DNA of 64,000 bases from Actinoplanes ianthinogenes (lineage in GTDB: Bacteria; Actinomycetota; Actinomycetes; Mycobacteriales; Micromonosporaceae), in contig NZ_AP023356.1 in NCBI RefSeq assembly GCF_018324205.1, forward strand, positions 1,302,001 through 1,366,000, given 5' to 3'. Positions within the stretch are counted from its first letter, which is position 1. Every line of letters begins with the position of its first letter. The notes beneath the pieces were generated by a model. It was not told the origin of the DNA, ran no database searches, and was given only the letters and a program-made list of their open reading frames with translations. The position numbers and the translations under genes were made by a program. Of this stretch, positions 17,071-24,256 are shown piece by piece.

Positions 17071-17437
17071 CCGGCCACCGCCCCGGCCCCGGCCCACCCG
17101 CCTGCCTGCCTGCCTGCCCAAGACCCACTGCCACCAGACCATCCGCTCGGCCAGCGCCTCGGCCGTCATCCAGGCCCCGGCCTGCATCCACCCGCCTGCC
17201 CAAGGCCACCGCCACCGAACCGCCCGCCTGGCCATCGCCGTCATCACACCAACCGCCCGGCCACTGCCCCGGCCCCGGCCCCGGCCCACCCGCCTGCCTG
17301 CCTGCCTGCCCAAGACCCACTACCACCAGACCATCCGCTCGGCCAGCGCCTCGGCCGTCATCCAGGCCCCGGCCTGCACCCACCCGCCTGCCCAAGGCCA
17401 CCGCCACGGAACCGCCCGCCTGGCCATCGCCGTCACC
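17071..17437. repeat. Two near-identical copies of a ~180-bp segment in a gene-free stretch
   Basis: The stretch from 17030 to 17517 has no gene. Two copies of a C-rich segment, 17071-17243 and about 17258-17437, are offset by roughly 190 bases and match with few differences (the second has extra GGCCCC units). Each copy has a short CCTGCCTG run, then AAGACCCACT, CAGACCATCCGCTCGGCC and a shared tail ending in CATCGCCGTCA. Open frames crossing it are repeat artefacts. Confidence 0.8.
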
Positions 17438-17517
17438 CTGACCTGACCCCCGAGCAAGCCGGCCGCTCCCCTACCGGTCCCCGATGTGGACAGTGGCGGC
17501 CGCTTCCTCGAGACGGG

Positions 17518-17805
17518 CTATACGTCGCGGACCTCGATGACGCGGGTGGCCGGGGCGGCGTCGCCGAGGGTCGCGCGCAGGGCGAGACGATCAGGGTCGG
17601 TCATGAAGCTCTCGTAGCCGGCCCGGTCGCGAAACCGGATCAGGTGCACCTCCTCGCCGCCCGCGGCATCCCGGGTGCGGCGTTCCAGAGTGCCGCCGTG
17701 GCGGGGCAGCAGCGCGAGGACGTCGTCCTCATAGCGTTGGCCCGCCTCGGCATGCCCGTCGGCCATCTCGACAATCGCCACCAGCAGCAGCCCCGCATCC
17801 GTCAT
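17518..17805 (-). CDS. Small ferredoxin-fold (dimeric alpha/beta barrel, DUF1330-like) protein, 95 aa
   Basis: The sequence MTDAGLLLVAIVEMADGHAE, then RYEDDVLALLPRHGGTLERR and LIRFRDRAGYESFMTDPD has the strand-helix-strand pattern of small dimeric alpha/beta-barrel proteins, which may be monooxygenases or binding proteins. The frame is open upstream through the 60-bp repeat array, but the ATG at 17805 gives a family-sized product, and the upstream extension is a repeat translation. The ribosome site is weak. No operon partner is evident. Confidence 0.7.
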   Translation of the reverse strand: MTDAGLLLVAIVEMADGHAEAGQRYEDDVLALLPRHGGTLERRTRDAAGGEEVHLIRFRDRAGYESFMTDPDRLALRATLGDAAPATRVIEVRDV

Positions 17806-17880
17806 GCCGCGAAGTATCCCCGGCACGGCCCCCGACTTCAGGAAAGCCGGCGCTCGCGCACCGACCGAAGCGCGCCCGAT

Positions 17881-18263
17881 GGAGCCGGCGCTGCTCGGGT
17901 GACCGGCAGCGGGCCACGGGCGGTGAGGATTCCAGGGTGAGACACCGGCGCTGCTCGGGTGACCGGCAGCGGGCCACGGGCGGTGAGGATTCCAGGGTGA
18001 GACACCGGCGCTGCTCGGGTGACCGGCAGCGGGCCACGGGCGGTGAGGATTCCAGGGTGAGACACCGGCACTGCTCGGGTGACCGGCAGCGGGCCACGGG
18101 CGGTGAGGATTCCAGGGTGAGACACCGGCACTGCTCGGGTGACCGGCAGCGGGCCACGGGCGGTGAGGATTCCAGGGTGAGACACCGGCACTGCTCGGGT
18201 GACCGGCAGCGGGCCACGGGCGGTGAGGATTCCGGGGTGAGAGACCGGCGCTGCTCGGGTGAC
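17881..18263. repeat. 60-bp minisatellite, six copies plus a partial seventh
   Basis: Six consecutive 60-base units (17881-18240) and about 23 bases of a seventh are nearly identical; differences are single bases at a few positions (for example CACCGGCG versus CACCGGCA, TCCAGGG versus TCCGGGG). The unit includes CTGCTCGGGTGACCGGCAGC and GGCGGTGAGGATTCC. Because 60 is a multiple of three, several frames stay open across it, but none has a ribosome site. No spacers lie between units, so it is not a CRISPR array. Confidence 0.95.
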
Positions 18264-18287
18264 AGGTGGGCACCACCGGTGGTGAGG

Positions 18288-18326
18288 CCCGGGCGCTGCC
18301 TCCCCCATACGGAGGCAGCGCCCGGG
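18288..18326 (-). terminator. 16-bp perfect hairpin downstream of the ferric-reductase-like gene
   Basis: Arms CCCGGGCGCTGCCTCC (18288-18303) and its complement (18311-18326) surround a seven-base loop. It lies 46 bases past the stop of the minus-strand oxidoreductase gene and separates it from the 60-bp repeats. There is no U-run, as is common in this kind of genome. Confidence 0.7.
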
Positions 18327-18336
18327 ACCTTCGCCA

Positions 18337-18367
18337 GGACCGTCCGGGGGCATCGTCCGGACGGTCC
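18337..18367 (-). terminator. 11-bp hairpin right after the ferric-reductase-like gene
   Basis: GGACCGTCCGG at 18337-18347 pairs with CCGGACGGTCC at 18357-18367 around nine bases. It begins five bases after the stop codon on the minus strand, and with the next hairpin makes a tandem terminator. Confidence 0.65.
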
Positions 18368-18372
18368 CGTCT

Positions 18373-19716
18373 TCAGCCGGCCAGGCGGAACCTTTCGGCG
18401 TGCACCTGGCGGGACGGGACCCGGAGGCGGCGGAGGCTGTCCAGGACGGACGTGGTCATCGGGTTGGGGCCGCAGACGTAGACGTCGCGGGCGGTGATGT
18501 CGGGGACCAGGGCCAGGAGGCGTTCCGGGGCGAAGGGCTGGTAGTCGGTTCCGGTGCGGCCGGTCAGCAGGTGCAGGCGGGCCTGGCGGACGTCGGCCAG
18601 ATTGCGCAACTCGCCGAGGAGGACCGCGTCCTGAGCACTACGTACCCGGTAGAGCACGACTACATGCCCGGTCAGGTCCGGGTCCTCCAGCAGCGCGCGG
18701 ATCGGGGTGATGCCGATGCCGCCGGCGATCAGCACCGTCGCGCCGCGGGTCCGGTGCGCCGCCGTGAACGCCCCGTACGGGCCCTCGGCGTAGACCTTCG
18801 CGCCGATCGGCAGGTCGCGCAGGCCGGCGCTGGTGGTGCCGATGCCCTTGGCGGTGAGCCGGAGGGAACGGCCGTTCGGCGCGGCGGACAGCGAGAACGG
18901 GTTGACCTGCCACCACTTGTTGTAACCGGGGAAGCGCCAGAGGAAGAACTGCCCCGCACGAGCGTGGAGCCGGTCCAGGTCGCGGCCGGTGACGTGCACC
19001 GACACGGTGTCGTCCGACTCGGAGACGACCGCGGCCACCCGCAGCCGGTGGCGGGAGTTGCGGATCAACGGGACCACCAGGCGGCCGGCGAGCAGGCTGC
19101 CGAGCGCGAACGTCCACAGTCCCCACCAGTACGCCTGGGTGACCAGGTTGACCTTGAAGGCGGTGCCCTCGTACACCTGGTGCAGCACGCCGAGCAGCAC
19201 GACGACGTAGAGCAGGAAGTGGATGGCGTGCCAGGTCTCGTAGGAGAGCCGGCGCCGGGCGACCCGCACGGACAGTGTCACGATCACCAGGATCAGCCCG
19301 GCGGCGATCATGCCGAGCAGGACCGGCGGCTGCTTGGCCAGGTTGACGACTTCGTCCAGGAAGGAGATCCCGTCCAGGCGGGCGAAGCCGAGTAGCACGA
19401 ACGTCGGGTGGGCCAGCACCAGCCAGAAGATCGTCATGCCGGTCCAGCGGTGCCAGGAGGTGAGGCGGTCCATCCCGAACGCCCGGTCGACCATCGGCAG
19501 GCGGGCGACCAGCAGAAGCTGGAACGCCATGACCAGTGCCAGGTACAGGCCGAGCAGGCGGCCGATCGTACCCAAAAGGTTGTGAGCGGGGCCGGCGGCG
19601 GCGAACATCACCTGCACCGCGGCGAGGTTGAGGACTATGAAGGCCACGATCGCGACGCGCGCGACGCGGTTCGAACGACGGAAGGCGAGGACTCGAGGCT
19701 GCGTCATGGTGGTCAT
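18373..19716 (-). CDS. Ferric reductase-like transmembrane protein with FAD/NAD(P)-binding domain, 447 aa
   Basis: The N-terminal half has about six helices with His residues suited to haem coordination (SWHRWTGMTIFWLVLAHP, TWHAIHFLLYVVVLLGVLHQ), as in ferric-reductase transmembrane domains. The C-terminal half is a ferredoxin-reductase module: FAD-site NPFSLSAAPNG (R-x-Y/F-S variant), IGAKVYAEGPYGAFT, then the NAD(P) loop LIAGGIGITPIRALLED and terminal VYVCGPNPMTTSVLDSLRRL. It should move electrons from NAD(P)H via FAD and haem across the membrane. The ATG at 19716 has GGGGAG six bases upstream. Confidence 0.88.
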   Translation of the reverse strand: MTTMTQPRVLAFRRSNRVARVAIVAFIVLNLAAVQVMFAAAGPAHNLLGTIGRLLGLYLALVMAFQLLLVARLPMVDRAFGMDRLTSWHRWTGMTIFWLVLAHPTFVLLGFARLDGISFLDEVVNLAKQPPVLLGMIAAGLILVIVTLSVRVARRRLSYETWHAIHFLLYVVVLLGVLHQVYEGTAFKVNLVTQAYWWGLWTFALGSLLAGRLVVPLIRNSRHRLRVAAVVSESDDTVSVHVTGRDLDRLHARAGQFFLWRFPGYNKWWQVNPFSLSAAPNGRSLRLTAKGIGTTSAGLRDLPIGAKVYAEGPYGAFTAAHRTRGATVLIAGGIGITPIRALLEDPDLTGHVVVLYRVRSAQDAVLLGELRNLADVRQARLHLLTGRTGTDYQPFAPERLLALVPDITARDVYVCGPNPMTTSVLDSLRRLRVPSRQVHAERFRLAG

Positions 19717-19805
19717 CCCGGTCTCCCCTCAGGCGGGAGTTTCATCTCTTGCCGGGGTGTACCACGCCTGGCGCGGGCCGGTTCATGATTTTTTGTCGCC
19801 ATGCT

Positions 19806-19869
19806 GTGCCCTCGGCGCGATGCGAACGCACACCACCGGCGTCCTCACCACCGGGCCGCTGCCAGCTCG
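19806..19869 (-). pseudogene. Degenerate copy of the GAG-anticodon tRNA
   Basis: The minus-strand sequence matches the tRNA at 21475-21548 through the anticodon loop (GTGAGGA for TTGAGGA), the 3' half and the acceptor 3' strand (CGAGGGC). The 5' acceptor strand and part of the D arm are missing, the anticodon stem no longer pairs fully, and the T-loop has C for A58. It lies downstream of the first beta-propeller gene, just as the intact tRNA lies downstream of the second. Confidence 0.7.
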
Positions 19870-20012
19870 CGAGCGGACTCGGCCGCGTCACCGGTCCGGG
19901 GCGAGACCAAGGCAGGAACACAGCGTGATCAAGTCTCCCTGGGAGCTCGGAACTGCGTCCAACCTGTGCGGCCCGCCCCGGACCGGCAACGCTATTGATC
20001 AGCCGGCTGGGC

Positions 20013-21074
20013 TCACGCCGCCGGGACCGGCAATACGTGCAGCTGGGCCGGCGTGGTGTGCAGGTAGCCGTCGTTGCTCACCGCGTACAGCCGGCGGCCG
20101 TTCGGCGACCAGGCCAGGGCGCCGGGCACCAGGGTGTGATCGGTCCCGCCCAGCTCGAACTGGGTGACCACGGCGCCGTCCAGGGTGAAGACGAAGACGT
20201 CCGGGTCGTACCAGGCGAAGACCCCGCCCGCGACCCTGGTGCCGTCCCGGGAGATGTCGACGGCGCTCGGGTACGCGCCGGTCTCGTACGCCGTCCCGGT
20301 CTGGGTCATGTCGGCGACCGGGTAGGACTGCACGTGGTAGGGCGCGCCGCTGGCCGAGAACGCGATGGTCCCGGCCGGATTCAGCGCGATGTCCTGCCCG
20401 TTGCCTCCGGAGTTCTCCGACGTGGTGCCGCTGATCCGGGTCAGCGTGCCGCCGGTGCCGATCCCGTACGCGATGGTCGCCGACGGGCTCAGACCCTCGT
20501 CACCGGCGAGCAGGACCTTGGTGTTGCGCACCGCCGACGCGAGCAGCGGCGGGGTGTAGAACGTCGTGTCGGCGAGCCCCTTGGTCACCACGGCCGGGTG
20601 CCGCCCGAGGTCGATCCTGCCGATGTTGCCCTCCCAGCCGCCGCACCCGTAGCCGAACCAGATGAATCGGCCGGTGTAGGCGAGCGACGACGGGCAGGTG
20701 CCCTCACCGATGTCGTAGGTGGCCGAGCGCAGCAGCGAACCGGTGTCGAACGCGGCGATCTTGCCGGCCGCCCGCAGCGCCACGTACAGGGTCTTGCGGT
20801 CGTTGCTGAGCTGCAGCTTGGTGGGCCCCTCCAGCCCGTCGACGGTCCCGGTGAGCTTGCCGGCCGCGTCGGTAACGGCGATCTGCGTCGACTCGCTGCC
20901 GCCGCTGACGAAGACCCGGTCACCGGTGGTGGCCACGTCGAACGGGTTGCTGAACGGGAGGGTGGTGACGATCGGTACGGGCGCGGCCACGGCCGCGGCG
21001 GGCGTGATCGCGGCGCCGGCCAGGCCGGCCACGAGCGTGGTTACGAGCGCGGTGAAGCGCTTCGAGTTACGCAC
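20013..21074 (-). CDS. Secreted beta-propeller-like protein, copy 1, 353 aa
   Basis: A GTG start with GGGGGAAAACA before it and a signal peptide (FTALVTTLVAGLAGAAITPA, cleavage near AVAAP) indicate export. The mature protein has repeated strands of NHL/YncE-like type, such as PFDVATTGDRVFVSGG, TLYVALRAAGKIAAFDTGS and GALAWSPNGRRLYAVSNDG. Paired Cys (GEGTCPSS, GYGCGGWEG) may form a disulfide. It is a close paralogue of the gene at 21728-22789, of identical length. No catalytic motif is apparent; a binding or wall-associated role is inferred. Confidence 0.8.
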   Translation of the reverse strand: MRNSKRFTALVTTLVAGLAGAAITPAAAVAAPVPIVTTLPFSNPFDVATTGDRVFVSGGSESTQIAVTDAAGKLTGTVDGLEGPTKLQLSNDRKTLYVALRAAGKIAAFDTGSLLRSATYDIGEGTCPSSLAYTGRFIWFGYGCGGWEGNIGRIDLGRHPAVVTKGLADTTFYTPPLLASAVRNTKVLLAGDEGLSPSATIAYGIGTGGTLTRISGTTSENSGGNGQDIALNPAGTIAFSASGAPYHVQSYPVADMTQTGTAYETGAYPSAVDISRDGTRVAGGVFAWYDPDVFVFTLDGAVVTQFELGGTDHTLVPGALAWSPNGRRLYAVSNDGYLHTTPAQLHVLPVPAA

Positions 21075-21294
21075 TGTTTTCCCCCATGGATTGCTGTGCG
21101 AACGTCCGCGCGAGAGCCGACCCCCCGCGCTTTGATCGAATCGTATCTATGGGAGCGCCGGCGCGCGACTCGAGACGTGACGTGCCACCGCGGACCCTTG
21201 GCGCGCGCGGCCGGCCAGCCTGCTCGCTACGCTCCGGCGCCGCCCGCGTGATCGCCCGCCGCGGCCCGGCTCATGATCCTCTTGTCCTTTTCGG

Positions 21295-21365
21295 AGATCG
21301 CAGCCGGATTCGAACCGGCGTCTACCGTTTTGCAGACGGTCCCCTGACCACTCGGGCATGCGATC
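21295..21365 (-). tRNA. tRNA-Cys (anticodon GCA)
   Basis: A complete cloverleaf: acceptor GATCGCA/TGCGATC, anticodon stem ACCGT/ACGGT with loop CTGCAAA (GCA at 21331-21333), variable loop of four bases, T stem GCCGG/CCGGC with TTCGAAT, and discriminator U73, which is the cysteine identity base. CCA is not encoded. It is five bases downstream of the tRNA-Tyr-like gene. Confidence 0.9.
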
Positions 21366-21370
21366 GTGCG

Positions 21371-21453
21371 TGCGGGCGGCAGGATTCGAACCTGCTCAGC
21401 CATAGGCAACCGGTTTACAGCCGGGTCCGACTCTCCAGCGTCGGCGCGCCCGC
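21371..21453 (-). tRNA. tRNA-Tyr (anticodon GTA), class II, atypical
   Basis: Acceptor GCGGGCG/CGCCCGC, D stem CCGA/TCGG, anticodon loop CTGTAAA (GTA at 21416-21418), a 13-base variable arm with stem GCC/GGC as expected for bacterial tRNA-Tyr, T stem GCAGG/CCTGC and A73. Odd points are C at position 8 instead of U and a C-T mismatch at 27-43. CCA is not encoded. It lies 21 bases after the GAG tRNA. Confidence 0.85.
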
Positions 21454-21474
21454 ATGGCGTGCGATGTCACGCAG

Positions 21475-21548
21475 TGCCCTCGGCGCGATTCGAACGCGCA
21501 CCACCGGCGTCCTCAACGCCGGGCCTCTGCCAGTTGGGCTACGAGGGC
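21475..21548 (-). tRNA. tRNA with Leu anticodon GAG on a class I body
   Basis: Acceptor GCCCTCG/CGAGGGC, U8, a D arm with G18-G19, anticodon stem CGGCG/CGCCG with loop TTGAGGA (GAG at 21512-21514, G37), a five-base variable loop GTGGT, T arm GCGCG-TTCGAAT-CGCGC and A73. The anticodon reads Leu codons CUC and CUU, yet bacterial tRNA-Leu normally has a long variable arm. The D arm (TAGCCCAACTGGCAGAGGC) is more like Asn or Lys tRNAs. CCA is not encoded. The amino acid it carries is uncertain. Confidence 0.85.
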
Positions 21549-21551
21549 ATG

Positions 21552-21584
21552 AAAAAGCCGCCATCCCCTGGAGATGGGAACGGC
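21552..21584 (-). terminator. Intrinsic terminator directly before the tRNA trio
   Basis: On the minus strand a GC-rich stem (CGGC and GATGG pairing with CCATC and GCCG, with a three-base bulge) is followed by five U. It lies downstream of the second beta-propeller gene and ends only about three bases before the 5' end of the GAG tRNA. Confidence 0.75.
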
Positions 21585-21727
21585 GGCGCGAAGCTCGCGA
21601 GCGGCTCAGCCGCGCCACCGGTCCGGGGCGAGATAAAGGTAGGTACACAGCATGGTCGTGATCTCCCTGAGGGGCTCGAAGCTGTGTCCCAACCTAGGTG
21701 GCCCGCCCCGGACCGGCAACGCATTAA

Positions 21728-22789
21728 TCAGGCTGCCGGGACCGGCAGGACGTGCAGCTGGGCCGGCGTCGTGTACGGGTAGCCGCCGTCACTCAGCGCG
21801 TACAGCAGACTGCCGTCCGGCGACCACGCCAGGGCGCCCGGCGTCAGGGTGTGGTCCGTCCCGCCCAGCTCGAACTGGGTGACCACGGTGCCGTCCAGGT
21901 TGAACACGAAGACGTCCGGGTCGTACCAGGCGAAGACGCCGCCCGCGACCCGGGTGCCGTCCCGCGAGACGTCGACGGCGCTGGGATACGACCCGGTCTC
22001 GTACGCCGTCCCGGTCTTGGCCATGTTCTCGACCGGGAACGACTGCACGTGGTAGGGCGAGCCACTGGCCTTGAACGCGGTGGCACCGGCCGGGTCGAGC
22101 GCCAGGTCTGCCCCGTTGCTACCGGAGTTCTCCCAGGTCGTTTCGCTGGTCCGGGTCAGTTTGCCGTCAACCCCGATGGCGTAGGCGATGGCGACCGAGG
22201 GACTGAGGCTCCGCTCACCCGCGAGCAGCACCCTGGTGTTGCGCACGGCCGACGCGAGAAGCGGCGGGTAGTAGAAATCGGTGTCGGCGAGCCCCTTGGT
22301 CACCAGGGTCGGTCCGCGCAGGAGGTCGATCCGGCCGATGTTGCCCTTCCCGTCCTCGCACCCGTAGCCGAACCAGACATACCGGCCGGTGTAGGCGAGC
22401 GACGACGGGCAGGTTCCCTCGCCGACGTTCCAGGTGGCCGTGCGCCGCAGCGAGCCGGTGTCGAACGCGGCGATCTTCCCGGCCGATCGCAGGGTCACGT
22501 AGAGGGTCCGGCGATCGGTGCTGAGCTGGAGCTTGGTGGGTCCGTCCAGCCCGTCGATGCTGCCGGTGACGGTGCCGACCGCGTCGGTCACGGCGATCTG
22601 CTTGGAGTCGGGGCCGCCGCTGACGAAGACCCGGCTCCCGGCGCTGACCACGTCGGACGGGTGGGTGAACGGCAGGGTGGTGACGGTCGGCCCCACCGCG
22701 GCCACGGCCGCGGCCGGAGCGAGGGCGGCGCCGGTGAGCAGGGTCAGGAACCCGGCGGTGAACAGGGATAACTTCTTACGTGTACGCAC
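21728..22789 (-). CDS. Secreted beta-propeller-like protein, copy 2, 353 aa
   Basis: Paralogue of the gene at 20013-21074, aligned over the full length: signal peptide SLFTAGFLTLLTGAALAPAA, repeats such as PSDVVSAGSRVFVSGG and LYVTLRSAGKIAAFDTGS, and the same C-terminus TTPAQLHVLPVPAA. GTG start with GGGGGAG upstream. Differences cluster in loops (GCEDGKGNIGRID for GCGGWEGNIGRID). The promoter sides of both genes share CCATAGAT and nearby bases, so they are probably controlled alike. Confidence 0.8.
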   Translation of the reverse strand: MRTRKKLSLFTAGFLTLLTGAALAPAAAVAAVGPTVTTLPFTHPSDVVSAGSRVFVSGGPDSKQIAVTDAVGTVTGSIDGLDGPTKLQLSTDRRTLYVTLRSAGKIAAFDTGSLRRTATWNVGEGTCPSSLAYTGRYVWFGYGCEDGKGNIGRIDLLRGPTLVTKGLADTDFYYPPLLASAVRNTRVLLAGERSLSPSVAIAYAIGVDGKLTRTSETTWENSGSNGADLALDPAGATAFKASGSPYHVQSFPVENMAKTGTAYETGSYPSAVDVSRDGTRVAGGVFAWYDPDVFVFNLDGTVVTQFELGGTDHTLTPGALAWSPDGSLLYALSDGGYPYTTPAQLHVLPVPAA

Positions 22790-22877
22790 TTTCCACTCCC
22801 CCGTGGATAGTTGGCGATCACGACCCGGACAACCGTTTCATGATCGATTTCCATCTATGGTAGGACCCGCGCGCGAC

Positions 22878-23639
22878 TCAGCTCGTGACCCGGAATTCCG
22901 GATCGGTGGCGAGCCGGGCCAACTCGGTCGCCGTGAAGGGCAGTTCGGCGAGCGACGGGATCGCCTCGAACGACGAGTCACGGTCCTGTCCCACGACGAC
23001 CACGCCACCGTCCGGGTAGCGGTAGGCGACCCACTGCTCGTACTGATGGAGGGCGTCGGTGGCCGTCGCGACACCGACCACCGCGGAACCCACCTTCCGC
23101 ACCTGGCACGTCGCGGCGCCGCCCCAGAACGACGCGGTCAGCGCGCACGGGTCCGTGGGCCGCTTGTCCGGCTCGTGCAGCTCGGCCGCCAGTTCCCCGG
23201 CGCTGCCACCCTTGGTGATCTTCACGGTCGTCACGTAACTCCACACCCCGTTCACGACGTCCGTCCGGGCCAGGCTGTTGCCGTCGCCGAACCGCCCGAG
23301 CGACGCCTGATAGCCCGTCGGCACCTTCGTCAGCAGCACGTTCACCAGTTTCTGGGCGATCAGGTAGTGGTGCCCGGTGTCGGCGTCTCCATCGGGCTGA
23401 CCATCGGCGCTGGGCGCCGGGGCCACGGCCTCGATCGGCGCGGGATCGGTGCCGGGATAGCGGGCCGGGACGACGGCCACCGCCGCCAGGACGACCACCA
23501 CGCCGGCGCAGGCCAGCACGGTGCGGCGGCGCTCCGCTCGCTTCCCGGCCGCGATGGTCGTGGCCGACGCCATCGGCGGCGGCTCGGGGCTCAGCGTCAG
23601 CACGGTGTGCAGCGCGTCGCGGAACTCGTTCTCCTCCAT
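22878..23639 (-). CDS. Membrane-anchored partner of the ECF sigma factor, 253 aa
   Basis: A short cytoplasmic N-terminus (MEENEFRDALHTVLTLSPEP) precedes one transmembrane helix (TVLACAGVVVVLAAVAVVPA) and an extracytoplasmic domain. This topology and the position 11 bases downstream of a SigE-family sigma gene suggest an anti-sigma or sensor role. It has no zinc-binding anti-sigma motif (HxxxCxxC). Two Cys (DPCALTASF, AATCQVRK) may pair outside. The ATG at 23639 has GGGGAAG upstream. Confidence 0.7.
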   Translation of the reverse strand: MEENEFRDALHTVLTLSPEPPPMASATTIAAGKRAERRRTVLACAGVVVVLAAVAVVPARYPGTDPAPIEAVAPAPSADGQPDGDADTGHHYLIAQKLVNVLLTKVPTGYQASLGRFGDGNSLARTDVVNGVWSYVTTVKITKGGSAGELAAELHEPDKRPTDPCALTASFWGGAATCQVRKVGSAVVGVATATDALHQYEQWVAYRYPDGGVVVVGQDRDSSFEAIPSLAELPFTATELARLATDPEFRVTS

Positions 23640-23650
23640 GGTTCTTCCCC

Positions 23651-24148
23651 TCAATCGGCGGTGACGGGCGCACCGACCAGGGCGCGCAGCGTGGCGAGCC
23701 CGCGGGCGGCCTGGCTCTTGACGGTGCCGGCGGTACAGCCGAGCGCGGCCGCGGTCTCCTCGACGCTGAGGTCCTGCCAGTAGCGCAGCACCAGCACCGC
23801 GCGCTGGCGGGGCGGGACCACGGCGAGCGCCCGGAGCAGCATCAGCCGGTCCTCGGCGGGCGCGGGCGCGGCCGCCGGGCGCTCGATCGGCGCGTCGTGC
23901 GGACGCTCCCGCCGCCACCAGCCCCACCGGCCCTCGTCGATGAAGGCATGGATCAGCACACGGCGCAGGTACGGATCGAGCGACTCGTCGCGGTTCACCC
24001 GGTTCCAGTGCAGGTACAGCTTGGTGAACGCCGTCTGGACCAGGTCCTCGGCCCGATGCCAGTCACCGCAGAGCAGGTACGCCGTGGTGCGCAGGCTGCC
24101 TGACCGGGCCGCGAAGTAGTCCGCGAACGCCTCGTCACGGTCGCTCAT
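23651..24148 (-). CDS. SigE-family ECF RNA polymerase sigma factor, 165 aa
   Basis: Region 2 is AYLLCGDWHRAEDLVQTAFT with LYLHWNRV, and region 4 is LPPRQRAVLVLRYWQDLSVE-like (here VPPRQRAVLVLRYWQDLS) followed by the helix-turn-helix EETAAALGCTAGTVKSQAAR. The size is normal for the SigE-70 family. The ATG at 24148 has GGGGGA five bases upstream and is preferred to ATG 24160. It forms an operon with the membrane protein gene 11 bases downstream. Confidence 0.9.
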   Translation of the reverse strand: MSDRDEAFADYFAARSGSLRTTAYLLCGDWHRAEDLVQTAFTKLYLHWNRVNRDESLDPYLRRVLIHAFIDEGRWGWWRRERPHDAPIERPAAAPAPAEDRLMLLRALAVVPPRQRAVLVLRYWQDLSVEETAAALGCTAGTVKSQAARGLATLRALVGAPVTAD

Positions 24149-24223
24149 GCATTCCCCCATCGTTCATCCGTCGCGGTAGACACGGGGTCACCGCGGGACA
24201 GGGTTGCACGGCTCACCTTTATG

Positions 24224-24242
24224 GACCGATCATTCTGGAAAG
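24224..24242. promoter_or_regulatory. Operator-like site upstream of the TetR gene
   Basis: The sequence GACCGATCATTCTGGAAAG matches 14 of 19 bases with a site in front of the SDR gene (25172-25190). It lies 14 bases before the TetR start, where autorepression would act. Confidence 0.55.
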
Positions 24243-24256
24243 GTTAGGGTGGCGGG

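Noticed and set aside
15157..17940. Plus-strand frame of 927 codons
   Set aside because: It runs across the antisense of the PARG-like gene, the membrane protein gene in another frame and two repeat regions, which is not plausible for a single protein.
17881..18263. CRISPR array
   Set aside because: The units are contiguous with no spacers, and no cas gene is present in the window.
17806..18276. N-terminal extension of the 95-residue protein through the 60-bp repeats
   Set aside because: The frame stays open only because the unit is a multiple of three. There is no ribosome site, and the extension has no family resemblance.
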